Numbered from the stretch's first letter, positions 1 to 13,627 are shown. The stretch is DNA of 64,000 nt from Macropodus opercularis (GCA_030770545.1 CM061096.1:13559501-13623500); one strand, 5' to 3'. The notes: a model not told the origin generated them from the sequence alone. Translations and numbers: made by a program.

Positions 1-408
1 AGTGAGTAATATAGCAATATCCATGTTGGTGGTGGCTGCTATATGTAAATGAGAATTTCACTGTTGTAGAACCATAATGTGAGTGAACCAAAGTGTTTTC
101 TCTTGTGGTGTAAGTTACTGGTGGTTCTCGGTCTTGTACAGAAGAACTATAATAAACTAATAACCACAATGAAACTGTTGTTTATGTTGCTGTACAAGTT
201 TAGAAAAGCATAACAAAGACGCCAAACATTGTTTACATTTGTTATAGCATAAATAACCTGTTTTGTTTTTTAAACCTGAAACACAGAGATGCAGAACTTA
301 AAAAGCAGCAGCAGCAGCAACATCGCGTGCAAATATACAGAATGTGTGGTTTAAGCGTTAGTTGTCAGAGTGAGATGTGGCTTTTGGTTTGCTGAAAAAT
401 CTCAGATT

Positions 409-2293
409 TCATATCCTCCAGTAAATTTCCTCCTGAGACTGCTCCTCTGCCGTTTCACTGCCTTCAAAGAGCAAGCGAAAAGACAATAAGAAGAAGATTT
501 GAACAGGTGAACAGTCGAGTAACAAGGTTAGATTTACCTGCTGGGCCTTCTAACCTCAGAAGAGAGCTCGGCACGTCGTAGATGCTCTCTGTTTCCTCTG
601 AAAAGGTTTAGAAACGTTTTTGTCAATTGAAATTGCATTTTATTAACCTGGTGTTTTTTTAAAAGCCAGAACTGATCTGACCTTGAACCTTGTTGATCGT
701 CCTGTAAGACAGAGGGTAGTCATACACGCTCTCATCTGCTTCTGCTGAAGCATCAGCCTCGCACATCTCTGAGGAGACATTGCATGACCCTTTACACGCG
801 TCGTCGGGAATTCAACTAGCTGTTGGCTTTACATTGTTGTGTTTAGATGCTTGCATACTGTTTCTAGATGGTAAAACATCATAGTCTCCTTCCTGGCTGC
901 ACTCTGTGCTGCTCAGCTCACCAAACCACTGGAGTCCGTTGTCATAATAACCTGCAAACACAAGAGTTCAGGACCACGTCCAATACTTTGCCTTGAGCTG
1001 AACAACAATGATTTGTTCAGGCCAAATGCCGTAACCATATATTTACTGGTTTGCTGGTAGCCAGAGTAAGCCGATGTGTTTTGGTACGTAGGCTCCTCCT
1101 TGGCGCTCAGCTCCACCATGCTACAGCTCTCCTCATAGATGTGGTCCAGCGGAGCAGGGGCAGACAGGGGCCGAACAGGAAGCATCTCCATCATGCTCTC
1201 GCCGTCCGAGCAGAGGGGAACAGTGCTGTTCCTGTCTCGCTGGTCATAGCCTTCAAGGCTGGAGATGTGAGGAGAAGAGAGAATGATGACCGAATGACGG
1301 CAAACATCCAGGAAAATCATCCAGACGCATGTTGAGTGTAAACAGAGCCCCTCCCCACTCACTGTGTGTTTGTAGAGTTTGCGACCACAGAGGTAGAGAG
1401 GCGCATGGCCTGCCAGAGGTGTCCCACCCACTCCTTCCTGAGGGCTGCCGTCTCTGCCGCCTACAAACAAGCAATGATATGCAATCTGTGGTTTGGGGTG
1501 AGGGAAGCTGAAGTTGGCACCTGGAATCAGACCTTACATCCAATTTTAACAAGAACACACAAAGCACAAGATTCACTCACCAACAACTTTTGTTTTCCAT
1601 TTTTCATAATCATCTCAAACATGAAGCGATTGCTGTTGGCCTTTTGAATCTCTCGCACTGACTGCACCTGAACCCAGAAATGAAGAGACACAGCGAAGTC
1701 GTGCATGAACTCATGAGCAATGACGAAAACATGAAAGTAACTGCAGAGTAGAAATAGTTACTAACTACAGCTAATATTTATATTTAGTGGAGCATAAAGT
1801 ACAACATTTGCCAAAGAAATGTAGTGAAGTGAATATAATCACAATGAAACCACAAAAAGTGTCAGTTCTGTAATTCGGTCATATATCAGCTGTAGTAAAG
1901 GACTTACTGAGTAGATGTAGTAATAGCCTCTTAGGTGTGACTGTAAATAAGACAGAGCCAGTCAGGACGAAACTCTGCACCCAGTTTGGTTTTTAGGTTT
2001 AAAAATAGAATCAAATTTGAGCGTCGAACTAACTTTAAAGGACTTTATACATGTTGTACTTACGGCGCTGCCATTCTTCTGTGTGTAGAAGAACAAAGTA
2101 GAATTCTGAAGCCTGAACCAGTATGTTGCCCACCGTATCTTCTGTAAACAAAAACCGGCAGCTATCCAACCACGTTTTAACCTGAAGATCAAACGTCGCG
2201 CTGAACAAGGACATAACTTACCAGAGTATCTTTTCTTTTCTGTAAAAAGCCCTCAAACAGTAGCTTTGCTCCATCCACGGACATGTTTGTCAT
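409..2293 (-). CDS. PH-domain adaptor-like protein with multiple tyrosine motifs, unnamed
   Basis: Nine coding exons on the minus strand join in phase: 2222-2293, 2064-2141, 1908-1940, 1581-1667, 1363-1460, 1047-1258, 682-951, 538-597 and 409-461, about 320 codons. Every junction has GT-AG ends. The first five exons read as a pleckstrin homology domain (LLFEGFLQKRKDTL at the start, the typical C-terminal helix EWVGHLWQAM near its end), so membrane or phosphoinositide binding is likely. The rest is low in structure and carries tyrosine motifs such as HIYEES, TYQNT, DYDVLP, VYDYP, IYDVP and IYWRI; YDVP-type motifs are typical SH2 ligands (Crk-like). This suggests a signalling adaptor, by inference. 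I do not recognise the gene. The seventh exon has an in-frame TGA at 812-814, which a 66-nt mini-intron (767-832) would remove without changing frame; otherwise the copy is broken or the base is an error. The start was set at the first Met before the PH domain. Confidence 0.7.
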
Positions 2294-2534
2294 CAGCTGA
2301 CTTCACTGTTGCTGTAACAGTTTTAATTATATCTACCTGTGCATGCGGTGACTTCCTCCTCACGCTCACTGAAAGCAGTAGCATTCGCAACCCCATCCCT
2401 TACTCACTTCTCTGTTCTGCTTAAAAGTCCCAGTTGGTCATAAACAAGTATTTTACCACGTACTTTTGAAATGAGTCTCCACTACTACTCCTTAAAAAAA
2501 GGCACAAACGCGACATTAGTGGGTGTAAATGTAA

Positions 2535-2540
2535 TTTATT
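2535..2540 (-). terminator. Probable rhot1 poly(A) signal
   Basis: AATAAA occurs on the minus strand about 800 bp past the rhot1 stop codon, in the gap before the next minus-strand gene. Use of this site is inferred. Confidence 0.4.
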
Positions 2541-3338
2541 ACGTCTTTTAAAACCCATTTTATTTCATTTCCCTCATCAACACGCATATGGCTGTCCCAG
2601 ATCGTTCGATTCTTGTAATGGCTGGAAAAGGTGAGGGCTGTGCTGAACGGCTGTTAATAGCATTAACACTTGCTCTACTGTGGCTCTAACGTCATAAAAT
2701 ATAACATGAAGGGCGAAGCTCCATTTGGAAGTCAGACATGTAAAAACAAAAGTAGGTCAATGTATAGGACAGACCTCAGATAACACTAAATACAAGTAAC
2801 AAAAGTACATGGAGGAATTTCCATCTGTTTCACACGCTCCAAACAGACGAACAGTTTTCTAAATTAACACACAAAAGAGAAAAAAGCGCGACATCTATGA
2901 CCTTTCTAGTGTTAAATGTGGCATTTTATCCTTACACCTTGAGTTTGGCTTGGCTTGAGGTGCTGTCGAGAATTGTTGAGAAATACATACATAATATACT
3001 GTATATATACACGTGTATAAACAGATTCAAGTCCCTTTGTGGTCTGTGTATGGCGGCCTCGCTCTCCAACTGATCTACTGACCTGAGAGCTGCATAAAAA
3101 TATCGGGTGACTGATCTGGACTAGACAACAGAATGTTTGTTCCCTTTGGCCAACATCCAAGATTATTCTCATTTTTTAAATTAAATTAATATAAAATGTA
3201 CCAATCATTTCCCTCATTTGTTTCAGGTCTGAGACTTGAGACTGACTGGTTGTCGGTCTCATTTTCAGCCTTTTAGACAGGAAGGGGGGGCAGGCTCAAC
3301 AGATCAGAGGGAGTTTGTAGCAGCGCCGTGCTGTCAGA

Positions 3339-6300
3339 TCACCGCTGCTTGAGAAGCGCTCTGTACATGGCGAAGCCCAGCACAGCGAACACAGTGGCAC
3401 CGACACTCGCCCGCAGCCAGAAGGTTGAGTTTTTCAGGTCTGCTTGAGCCATGTGCCTGCAAGAGGAAGCCAGAGACAAGACAGGGAACAGGTGAGACGA
3501 AAAGTACTGGAAGACAAACACAGCCCAGAGGCGTGAATTACCAAACAAAAGAAGTCATGTGTTCCATCTAGGTGAAAGAACACATATCGTGCCCAGTCAT
3601 GGCCACCATTAACAGGAACACATGCTTTCTCTTGACAGAATAGGACCAGACAAAAAATAGTTGAGTGAAAAGAAGGAAAGATAATGCGCTATGAGAAGCA
3701 GCTACTCTAATTTGCACATAGAGGCAGAAAACTAGTAAACACACAACAAATCACTGAATTCTTATGGAGCCTAGGAGTCGTCAGATACAATCAGAGCTTG
3801 GAAATCGACAATTAAAGCTCACGTTTTATTATCTGCTTCCTGTACTTCCTCTAACATTTGAATGGGGAACTAGATTAGAACTAGACTCATATCAGTTCAA
3901 ACATATTGAAAAAACGCATAGTTCAGTCTTCCCAGCAGCAACATCAGTCACAGGCATTACTGAAGTCCACTCGCCTGTACGTCCACATGTACATGCAAAT
4001 CAGAATCAGGACTAAATCCTGCCTTTACCTGTGCAGGAACTAGCGGCTCAGCAGAGACCTGTAAAGCTGGACCCCTCCATGCCGGAGACACAATGACACC
4101 TGCTGCACAAGGTGGACTCCTCCTGTGACAGCAGGTGGCCCCCTACAGCCTCCACCCAGCCCAGCAGCAACCCACAGGCGTTCTATCACACACCTCAACG
4201 CAACAGGCAGAGCTGGGCGACGCTACTGCAATGATTAATAATTCTTTAATTAACAGTTTGACCAAATGATGTCATGTTCATTTTCTGAGTCTAGATCATT
4301 TTGTGTCTGTTTAACATGTAATGAATTATATTTGAATCAATACCCTTTCTATGTGCGCTATAGTTGGTTTGTAGCCTTGGAGCTTGATTCAATATTCAGT
4401 TTCACTGCATCACCCAGCTCTACCGAGCCACAAAAAAAAACTTCTCAGGGAAAGTTCAACCACAACTTCACGTCTGTAGCTGGACTAATGTCGCGATAGA
4501 TACATACACACACACACACACACACACACACTGACACCACATGGCAGCCAGACTGAAGCTCTGGAAAATAAATCTTACACTAATATTATTAGTCCATGTT
4601 TCTTGCATCTGTCTATTGTGCTTTTGCAGCAGTCATATACTTATTCTGATGATTCTGTTCATAGCAATTCACGGCATGGGAACCGTCTAAGATGACTTAG
4701 GTCAAAATGCTAGCTGAGATCATTTCATGTAAAATTAAAAACGGAATCAGAGGCAGATAACCAAGCCACTGCTTATGAAACAGAAACTATGTGGTGTGTG
4801 GCCTGCTTGTCCTGGCAGCGCTAGTCTGTTAATGCCATGCTATTAATAGCATTAGAGCTCAACAGCTAACACAACACAAAGGGTTAGTGGTGAATGCGAC
4901 AGCTCAGCCACTGTGACGTCCAGGCTAAAAACTATTAATTGGCCAGGATTAGAGAAAAAAAAAAACAGACCACACACTACTGTCCAATCCAAAAACCACA
5001 AACAGCCAGAACTCTCCCGTTGTATTACAATCTGTTCAACACCAAGCTCTCTTTACTGTAGAGATGGACAGATGAGAAAGTAATTCCCAGATGCCAATAG
5101 TTAGTTAAAAGGAAGACACGCCTTCGGTTACCACCGGTGAGCCATGCAACAGAGAACAGCGGGACGTTAGCAGAGGGTGAAGACATGCAAGAGAAGGAGG
5201 AAAATGGGCAGCCAACAACACGCGTATGAACCCCTACAGAGCAGAAGGATAAACACGGACAAGAAACACAAGACACAAGGAAAAACAGCATGAAATTACA
5301 GGGTGATTGGTCCAACGCCACACAATCAAAACATAAAGTCTAAATCCACAGGAGAACCAGTAAACAACAAGGTTTACTGTAGATCACAGATAATGGTGCA
5401 AAAGCTGAACTTAAAGGTTAAGAATGGAAACGACACACGAGGCAAAATTACTGCAGTTCCTGATAATTGGTGAAGGCCATTAGAGAAATGAATAAATCAA
5501 ACATGCAAGTGTCAGATTGACCGAAGCCCAAACCAAAAAGGTTGGTTGAGTTTCTCTCATTGTTTTATGCAAACAATATGATCGTTAGTCAGGATTTACT
5601 CTTTGCATATCCACTGCAGGACGGGAGGAAGCGGACACAGAGGAGGCCCCAGGTGAGCATTTCACCAGTCACCACAATCTAGTGCTTTTAACACAAACTT
5701 TAAATTTCTGCATCTTGTGTACAAGTCAGTGTTAGTCGTGTTTACAGTGCACTGCAAATAACGGCATGCGATCTTCACACGGACACACCGTTACCTCCCT
5801 GGATAGCAGGCTGTGTGTTAGCTGGTACAGCTTGGTCACACTGGGCTGTATCAAGCTGTACACAGAGCAGGAGGGCTGGCAGGGGCTGCAGCAGAGACAC
5901 CAACGTGACTAATGGCTTGAGGGAATGACATGTCAGCTCACTGGTGAGCTACATACAGCGTCTAACTTATAGCACCATGGAAGTAGTTTCATTCAGAGAT
6001 AAGTCCTTTCCTAATTGTCCACGTTGGGCTGTTTCGAGCATTCTGCCATTACTCAGCAAACATTTCTCCTAATCACAGAAGTGTGATTTACGTTCTAGGT
6101 TCAGCTGGGAAAAGAGCCGATCCCCACCTGGAGTTTGACATTTGCAAACAAACAACAGCAAGTAAAACATCACATCATCATAATGATCTTTAAAAACCAA
6201 CCAACTGGCAATTATGCAAGTGATATTACAGTAATATTCCCTCATGTCCGCAGTGGATATGCAGTGTAAACCTGACCAAAGGGAGCACAGGAGGATAACA

Positions 6301-9300
6301 GCACTGTCACCATCACCAGTGTTAGAGAGCTTGGGTGAAAAAGGAGCCTCTCTGTGACTATTCTGGAGGTTTAAGCTGCGGGTTGGAGACACAGAGAGGA
6401 GGAATGAGGCTGTTAAAACGCTAGGGCTACATTTATGTATGAACCTGTTGAAAACGACCCTGCGGAGTTGGGCCTTAATACTGCGCAGCAGCTCCAACTT
6501 GAGGAGGTTCTGACACAGGCAATACGTACACCTGTTGCAGGTACACATGCAGCGGAGACGGGCGTGGCTGCGGAAAGACACACAGAAATGTGTATTCACC
6601 ACCTTACAAAGACAACACGTACCATGCAATAAACACAGAGAAGGTAGACGAGGCCAAAGCCAGGAGGATAAACTTTAACCTAGGGCAGGTCAAAGGGGCT
6701 TAAACCTGCACTGCTGCAATAAATACACAGAATATAAAATAAGGGAAAACCACAAAGAGAGGGGAGCAGTCACAACCATGTTTCAAGATAATTAGTGAAA
6801 CTACCAAACCCTAACCTACCACTCACTGACCTCTCTTTGGTGGGAAAATCCACAATATTTATATAACTCTAATCTCATCAGAGAGTTTGACGATAGACCC
6901 TAGAGGCCTGGTGAAGCCAAAGGATTGACCCTGTAGACGCACATGATTGCATGGAGGGGTAAACGACACACTCAGGAAAAGCACCGGCAGCGATCAGATG
7001 CTTAATACTCACGGATACATGGCCATAGTGGTGAGTCGAGTGTAGAGGTCTTTACTGGGTGCGTCGGCCGTGTTGCACGTGAACGGCTGGGGCGGGTGGA
7101 GCTTGTGCTTACGGCAAAACTCGTGCGGTGAGAGGCTGTAGTGCTGCCGTACTTCATGCAGGTCTGACTTAGCAGCAATGACCACACATGGCGTCTTGCT
7201 GTCTATGAAGTATTGCTGCCAAACACAGACAAACAGACATTCAGTGTAATCTGTTAGTCTGTGAAGCAGACCTGCTGTTTAATGAAACTCCTTGTGTACA
7301 CACCTTATACACTTTGGCGCAGTATTCAAAAGAGCGGGGATTGTTGACATCGTACACCAGGCAAACCACATCACATGCTAGGTCTGCCTCTGACAGGAAG
7401 TCAAAATCTGGCATCACCTCATGGAGCTTTTAGAAGGCAGGACAGGAAACAGGACGGGTTAGTGTTTCGCAGATTTGTATTAATGCACTTCAAGAGGTAA
7501 GTGACAGGCTGATTGCTCTGACTAAACAGTTCTTACCAGCAAGTACTTCTCCTGACCATAAACATAGGTTGTGCTGATCGCATAGAAGGATTTGTGATCT
7601 TCTCTGATTCGACTTTGTTGCTGTGGTGGCAAAAAAACATTTTTGAATCTTAAGACAGGACATGATCCAAATCCAATCCAATCCAAATTCAAAAGATTCA
7701 ACCAACCTGCAAGTTTTTACCCAGGAAAGCCTGAAGGAAGCCGCTCTTCCCGCTCCCCCTTGCGCCCAAGACGTTGCAGCGGAAGACACTGCGCTGGGTC
7801 TGCTTCTTCTGCAGATCAATGCGCTTGTTACGCGTCACTGCAATAAAAATTAACAGAAACATGCACAGAATTTTGATCATGATCCTTCAAAAGAAATCCC
7901 AAACCACGTACACACATCTGCTACTGGTTTTGAAGAAATCAATACACATTCTGCTCAGCAAAGCAAAGCAAATGAGTAACTTAATGACAATATCTTACCT
8001 GTGATGGCAGCTGCCTGAGACTCCTGTTCATAGATGATGGAGTAGCCCAGGTAACCTAAATACTCCAAACTTCGCTGCACATCTAGATACGTTGTTAACC
8101 TATGCAACCACAAAATATACAAATCATTGTCCAGGGGCATAAGCATGTTTTGTAAGTTGATCGTCCTCATTGTGTTATGCAAGCATAATATGCGGAACAG
8201 GTTGCATGAAACTAAAAGCGGCGTGACTGTGCGTATAGATATGTCTCTCACTCACGTCCACTGGGAGAGGTATCCCTGGTACGTGATCCAACCCTGATCG
8301 TTAGTGCAAACCGTGTTGTTGACATCTGGACCCCAGGGCATGTATGGAAACACTTTGAACAGGTCTTTCACCTCCTCTGGCGACAGGGCACAATCTCTGT
8401 CCTGGATCATGCAGAATGTTGACACACAGATATGAAATATGCAAGAAGTAGCACAAAAGACAGCAAATTAGCTGAGGACAATGTTGTTATTACTGGAAAA
8501 CTATATGCTTCTTGAGAAGAACTATCTACAAACAGGTGGACACGAGATGTTCGACCACTCACTTTGTCATGCTTGTCAAAAACACTCTGAAGGAAGAGGT
8601 AAGCGTTGTGGTTAAGCTCTGTGGTGCAGTCTGGGGGGATCTTTATTCTGAAATAAAAGGACCAACAATAGTAAACATCCCTTTCCTCTCACTACTCGCC
8701 GTAACTAAGTAATAACAACACCAAAAACCATGACTATCACATGAGGATGCACTCACATGGGAAACAGATATTCCTGTGTGAGTTCCAGGTCATCATCATA
8801 ACCGAATCTCCTCAGCACAGTCCATGTGGTCTCGTGACGACCACGCTGTATGAAGAGGGTGTGCAGGAACAGGAAGCCTGGGACAGACAGTTTTCTACGT
8901 TCGTTTCTCCTTGTCTCAAAATAATGGATATGTAGTAAACACAGCTACAGGTGATGAGGAGGAAATGGGAAAAATTTCAAAACAAGACAATGCAGCATGT
9001 CTGACCTTTGAGTGAGAGTCCGTTGTCTTTGACTCCGTCGCTCATGTTCCTCCTCACAACATTCTTGACATCCTCTAAAGCCTGGGGTGCCAGCGGGGTG
9101 TTAAAACACGTTCTCTATATAGGAATACATTCCCCGCAAGACATTTTAGAGAGCAAGATAAAAAATAAATAAATAAAAGATTTGCCTCTTTATGAAAATG
9201 TATTAGACAGTGACACCATCGAGTGGGAAATATTACCTGGAAAAAGTTGAGCTCATTGTCATTAAGGATGCCGTCGTTATCCAGGTCTGACACTTTAAAG

Positions 9301-12300
9301 ATTCTTGTTAAAGCCTTGATACAAGACGGCTTCAGCTGTAATAAAGAGATGCTTTTATTCACTCAGTTACATGTATTCATGTAACATTCTGTTCGTACGG
9401 GTCATTACTGGGCACCAATATTGAAATTCACATGTGATTTCAGCAACACGGTGTATGTGCATCTAAACGACTAAGCCTCACCTCCTTCTCCTCCGGGCAG
9501 TACAGAGGTCCTGTCGGGTGGAGAACGGCCTTCTGAGCGTAGTAAAACAGCTCAGATATGTTCTTCAGGTTTTTGGCAGAGCACTGAAGAAACAGAGGAC
9601 AAGTGTGTGAAAGCCTTGAGCAAAAACACCTCCGGAGTTTTCTATTCTAACACATGTACAACACGGGTTCGTTACCAAGGTTTAGAGACATTTCTACTTG
9701 AATATTAATATTTACTGATGACATATTAGAGAGAAATTTTGTGTATACTAATTGTGTTTCTGCTAATTTTACTGAGGTAAAACATCTAAAGATACTCAGT
9801 CAAGCCAGCAGCAAACCTTGTTGGGACTGTCCCAACCCGTATCCACTGTGTGTGTGTCTTCCCTCACGTCCCACTTGTCCCCCTATTTATCCTTGTAACT
9901 AATCCAGCTGACGAGGGTACGACTGACTCGTCTCATGTGACTGAAGCATTTGAATTAAACAGTAAGGCAGATCAGCTCTCTTCACGGCGACCATGCCTCT
10001 CTGCACACTCGCAGTCGATCAGTCAGCAACTCTTGGCCTCGACGCATGAGGTTTTGTAATACAACTCCATTAATGACTCAGGCAGAGTGTAAGTGGAGTC
10101 AGGAGTTGGACTTCAGATCAAGGACGGATCTGTTCGGCCACAAGTCCGTCCAAGTCAGACAGTTGCAGCTAGTATTGTATTTTCTATCATCTGTTCGTGT
10201 CTTTTCATATTTGCCACTTCATCACTGTGACATTTAACTAAGAGGATGAAAAACGTTTGCATTGATCTCTTACCTCTACACAGGTCTCAATATCCTGGTA
10301 CTGATTCATGATTGGTAGAATGGTCTCCATGCTGCTGTGTTCTACCAGATCAGACTTGTTTCCCACAAGGATCAGCGGTACCCTGCCGACCACATATTAA
10401 TACACGTCAGAGCTGGACTGATAATAGCACTAATGTTACTGATTTACTTCCTAATTCATTTATTCAGTGACTGACATAAATGTGGAAACTATTTTCGACT
10501 CATCTTCATCACTGTACCTTCACCACTGACCCACAGAATGGACTGTACCAACGTTTAAATGTAAGTGGAATCGTTTGCGTAAAAACATCTGCAGTGTGTT
10601 GGCTTTAAGTACAGAACAACAAGGCAGTTCAGCAGCAGCATTTTATACCAATTTGGTTCATTACGCTTTCGGAATCCACATCATCAGTCTAGCTCAGATA
10701 CACACATCTTATAAAGTGCCATGAACACACCTGCTATCCTTGTCTGTTCTGTCGTTTATAAGGGGAATCCAGTGGCTTGTCACCTAGAGGAAAGAAGCAC
10801 AACATCAAACATCTAAGCTTGGAAACATTCATCACAAACACAAATTTTAAAGACAGCACAGGCAGAAGCCATCCTCACCTTTTCAATGGACTTCTTGTTG
10901 TTGACTGAATAAACTATGCAGATAACATTTGCCTACAAAGACAAACAGCAGTATTAGTGTTGCGCTGCACACAACAGCTGTATGAGACCAGATGAAAGCA
11001 AAATCACATCAAGCAAACCTTTGATATTTCTTGATACAGCTGCTCTTCTGATTGTTCTGCTTCTAAAATGCAATAAACAGACAAGTCAGTGTTTTACACA
11101 TTAAATACATATAAGTACGTTTTTTTCATTACCGTTACCAGCATTAATATTATTAGTTATATAGCATAAACACTGCATCGGGTGTTAACGTTGATATGTG
11201 CTTTGGGGGTGGGTTTACCTGAATAGTCCACAATGTGTGTGGGAACCCTCTCTGGCGTGACATCAGCTGGAATGGTGATTTCCTCAGCTCGAAGAGGAAC
11301 CTACAAGAGCACACGAAGCAGAATAAGGTTATAAATATATAACATTTATATTAGGATTTATAAAGGATTTATTCACATGCAACATCAAAACAACTAATCA
11401 ATTCAAATCTACAGTATTTAAATTCCAATTTATACACAATGAGAACCTGTGGTAGAACTAAAGAGCAACCAGATACTGCAAAGCTATGACCGACTGCAGG
11501 CACATACCTCATCAGGAAACTCTTCACTGACAAGAGACATAATCAATGAGGTCTTCCCCACTTTGGCTGTAGAGACACAGATAACGCAACATGTTAAGTG
11601 AAAGGAAATGCACAAGTTCTGTTTCCAAAACACATCATACCGTAAAGCCACAAATCAATGTGGGCACTTAAGTCAAGTCTTTTTAATACCTATTAATATT
11701 TTTTTTAAGATTACAAAATGCTAAGAATGATTGATTGCAGTCACTGGACATTACAACATTATATTTCAGTATTTGCCCAAAACATTCTCCTATCTAAGTT
11801 TGGGGTATGTGGGAGTTGAGTCGTATAGCAGCTGGACTTCTTTGTTGTCATGTTGCCACAGCTCAATTTACCAATATCTACTGATAATGTGCCTCTATAT
11901 TGATTATATTTTCGGGAATTTGACTTGTTTTCCAAACAAAACCAGTATTTGAATATTTCCAGGAAAAGATACAGATTCCAAATTGCTGAATTCTGTTGAG
12001 GGAAACATTTAATAAAAAAAATAATAAAATATTTAGAAAAAATGCATTCCAATGATTTATGACGCACAAAATCATTTTGGACCTCACAACATATAAGATT
12101 TTGCTTGTTTGTATTATTGTAAAATGCACGTGAGCGGAATTTGTGTTGGGCAGAAAATAAAAATAGTAACTCAAACACTTTTCTCTCTGGGTCCCAACTA
12201 AGAAGCCCACAACCTCTCCTCAACTGATCTCACAACACTCAAACTGGCACGTAGCACTTTGGCTGAATGTTTCTCGGGGCAAGTTGGTGCCAACTCACCT

Positions 12301-13074
12301 AATGTGGCAATGTAGGTCATCCTGCAGTGCAACAACTGAAATAAAAATAGACCTGACAACAGGTGTGCTCTAAACGTAACGAATACACCTGGTTGAATAC
12401 GGTGAGAACTGTTGAGCTTTTGCCTAATTTCAGCTCTGTCTGCAGGTCTGCAAAAACAAATGACCCATAAATCTTTGTTGTAACTAATTTGTTCACTAAC
12501 TACTTCCTTACCTAAATAATGAGTTCTGTCATTTTTGCCATGAACAAAATGCAGTTTCTGGCTCATCATTTTTGAGCAAAACAATAATAAGATAATGACA
12601 TTTTGCTAATTGAAGTTGTGAATTTGATTTTAATCATACAATGCCACCTTTATAAGCCACGTCTTATTCAGCTGTTAACTCTCAGCCACTGGCAATAGTG
12701 GAGCTGATCCATTTGTAACTACACCACTTAGAGCAGATCGGAGCAATCAGCTGCGTCCGTATGTTGCCTTCGATTGTGACAAGTAGTCGACTAAATATCA
12801 TGACATGATGAATTCAAACACTATTACGCTACTGTGGTTACTTTGAAATCAGCGCTAACTATTCTAAACACTTCTCTAACACGCCACGAAACCGCTGCAC
12901 ATAATGTCACAAGTGATCGAACTGGAACTGGCCAGAACCTGTGATGGACCTACTGTTAGCAGTCGCGTTAGCTTCCTCGCTAGCATGTTAGCTAAGCGAT
13001 ACAACTTTCACGCCCAATGAAAACGCCTGCAACTTACGTTCCCCGACCAACAATATCCTGACGTCTTTCCTCAT
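3339..13074 (-). CDS. rhot1: Mitochondrial Rho GTPase 1 (Miro1)
   Basis: Nineteen constitutive exons give 619 aa, the family length. They are 13038-13074, 11508-11566, 11219-11300, 11019-11062, 10879-10932, 10731-10783, 10274-10382, 9482-9583, 9237-9335, 9006-9114, 8757-8877, 8563-8647, 8256-8401, 7999-8099, 7707-7837, 7537-7620, 7304-7426, 7013-7215 and 3339-3456. Order: N-terminal GTPase (MRKDVRILLVGE, P-loop GEPKVGKTS, NKSD); two EF-hand regions (DLDNDGILNDNE; DKHDKDRDCALS); second GTPase with P-loop GARGSGKSG and AAKSD; C-terminal single membrane anchor (GATVFAVLGFAMYRALLKQR). Miro anchors in the outer mitochondrial membrane and links mitochondria to kinesin/dynein through TRAK adaptors, with calcium sensing. 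The intron before the last exon is about 3.6 kb and holds a cassette exon. A probable poly(A) signal (reverse-strand AATAAA) is at 2535-2540. The close paralogue rhot2 is the alternative; the cassette exon and adap2-atad5 synteny favour rhot1. Confidence 0.95.
3457..6444 (-). other. Long last intron of rhot1 (downstream part)
   Basis: This is noncoding as far as I can see. It contains a short CA repeat at 4505-4531 and no other recognisable gene. Several open frames in it show no domain and no splice logic. Confidence 0.6.
4505..4531. repeat. (CA)n microsatellite
   Basis: A CA dinucleotide tract of about 27 bp lies in the last rhot1 intron. Confidence 0.9.
6445..6567 (-). CDS. rhot1: rhot1 alternative cassette exon (41 codons)
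   Basis: This 123-nt segment lies inside the last rhot1 intron, with an AG acceptor (…TTTCCGCAG) and a GT donor of weak form (GTTCAT). It is a multiple of three and fits the phase of both neighbours. It starts by completing the proline codon split after TTMAMYP and ends so that the last exon's HMAQADLK follows NR. The encoded peptide is cysteine-rich (RCMCTCNRCTYCLCQN) and then amphipathic. As I recall, human RHOT1 isoforms carry a closely similar insert just before the C-terminal anchor, so an ancient regulated exon is likely. The other human insert exon of this region was not found in 6568-7012. Inclusion predicts 660 aa. Confidence 0.85.
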
Positions 13075-13320
13075 GTTTGAGTTTGCCTCCCCCCGCAGAA
13101 AGCAGCGCGTCTACTGGCTCATGAAGTCCTCTGGCTGTCGTCTGCCTGCCGCAGTTTACCCGACGCCAGGCCCGCCGCTGTCAAACTCCCGGCGCCTTTG
13201 TAGGGCAAAACGGACGGACAGCTTTCGTTGCTTCTTTGTCTTTTTAAAACGCTTCAGTCCAGCCTGCGATGTATGGCCTCACTTCTACTACAACTGAAAT
13301 ATTCGTCTACAGCACATCCC
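13075..13320 (-). promoter_or_regulatory. rhot1 promoter region
   Basis: GC- and CpG-richer sequence lies directly upstream of the rhot1 start codon, compared with AT-rich flanks. No TATA box is evident, as usual for a housekeeping gene. The extent is approximate. Confidence 0.4.
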
Positions 13321-13627
13321 GTTGTAAAATCATAATACACTCAGTTTTGAAACAGTTGTAGAACATTTCGCAGCGTTTGTTTCAGGAGCATGTCCGACCT
13401 CCGTCCCCCAGTAGCTACGGCAACAACGACAGGACAAGCGCCTTGAGTAGTGAAACGCGTTATTCTGCCCCCTGGTGATAAAAAGGTGAACTGCACCAGG
13501 TTTGCAACCAACCAATAAATGCACGAAACTCTGACTAAAACCAAACACATTTAAAAAATCTATTTATTTTTTCTTAGCATAGGGTCGTAAAAAATATTTG
13601 CAGTAAATGTAACAATATATACTTGTG

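Noticed and set aside
5590..5660. Exon-like sequence (CTGCAG…GGTGAG) in the long rhot1 intron, plus strand
   Set aside because: It lies on the wrong strand for rhot1, is short, and shows no recognisable peptide.
6069..6629. 186-codon minus-strand frame as a gene
   Set aside because: Only its part at 6445-6567 is the rhot1 cassette exon; the remainder is intron.
12295..12320. Possible 26-bp exon in the first rhot1 intron (CAG-GATGACC…-GTGAG)
   Set aside because: It would break the frame between the first two rhot1 exons, which join perfectly without it.
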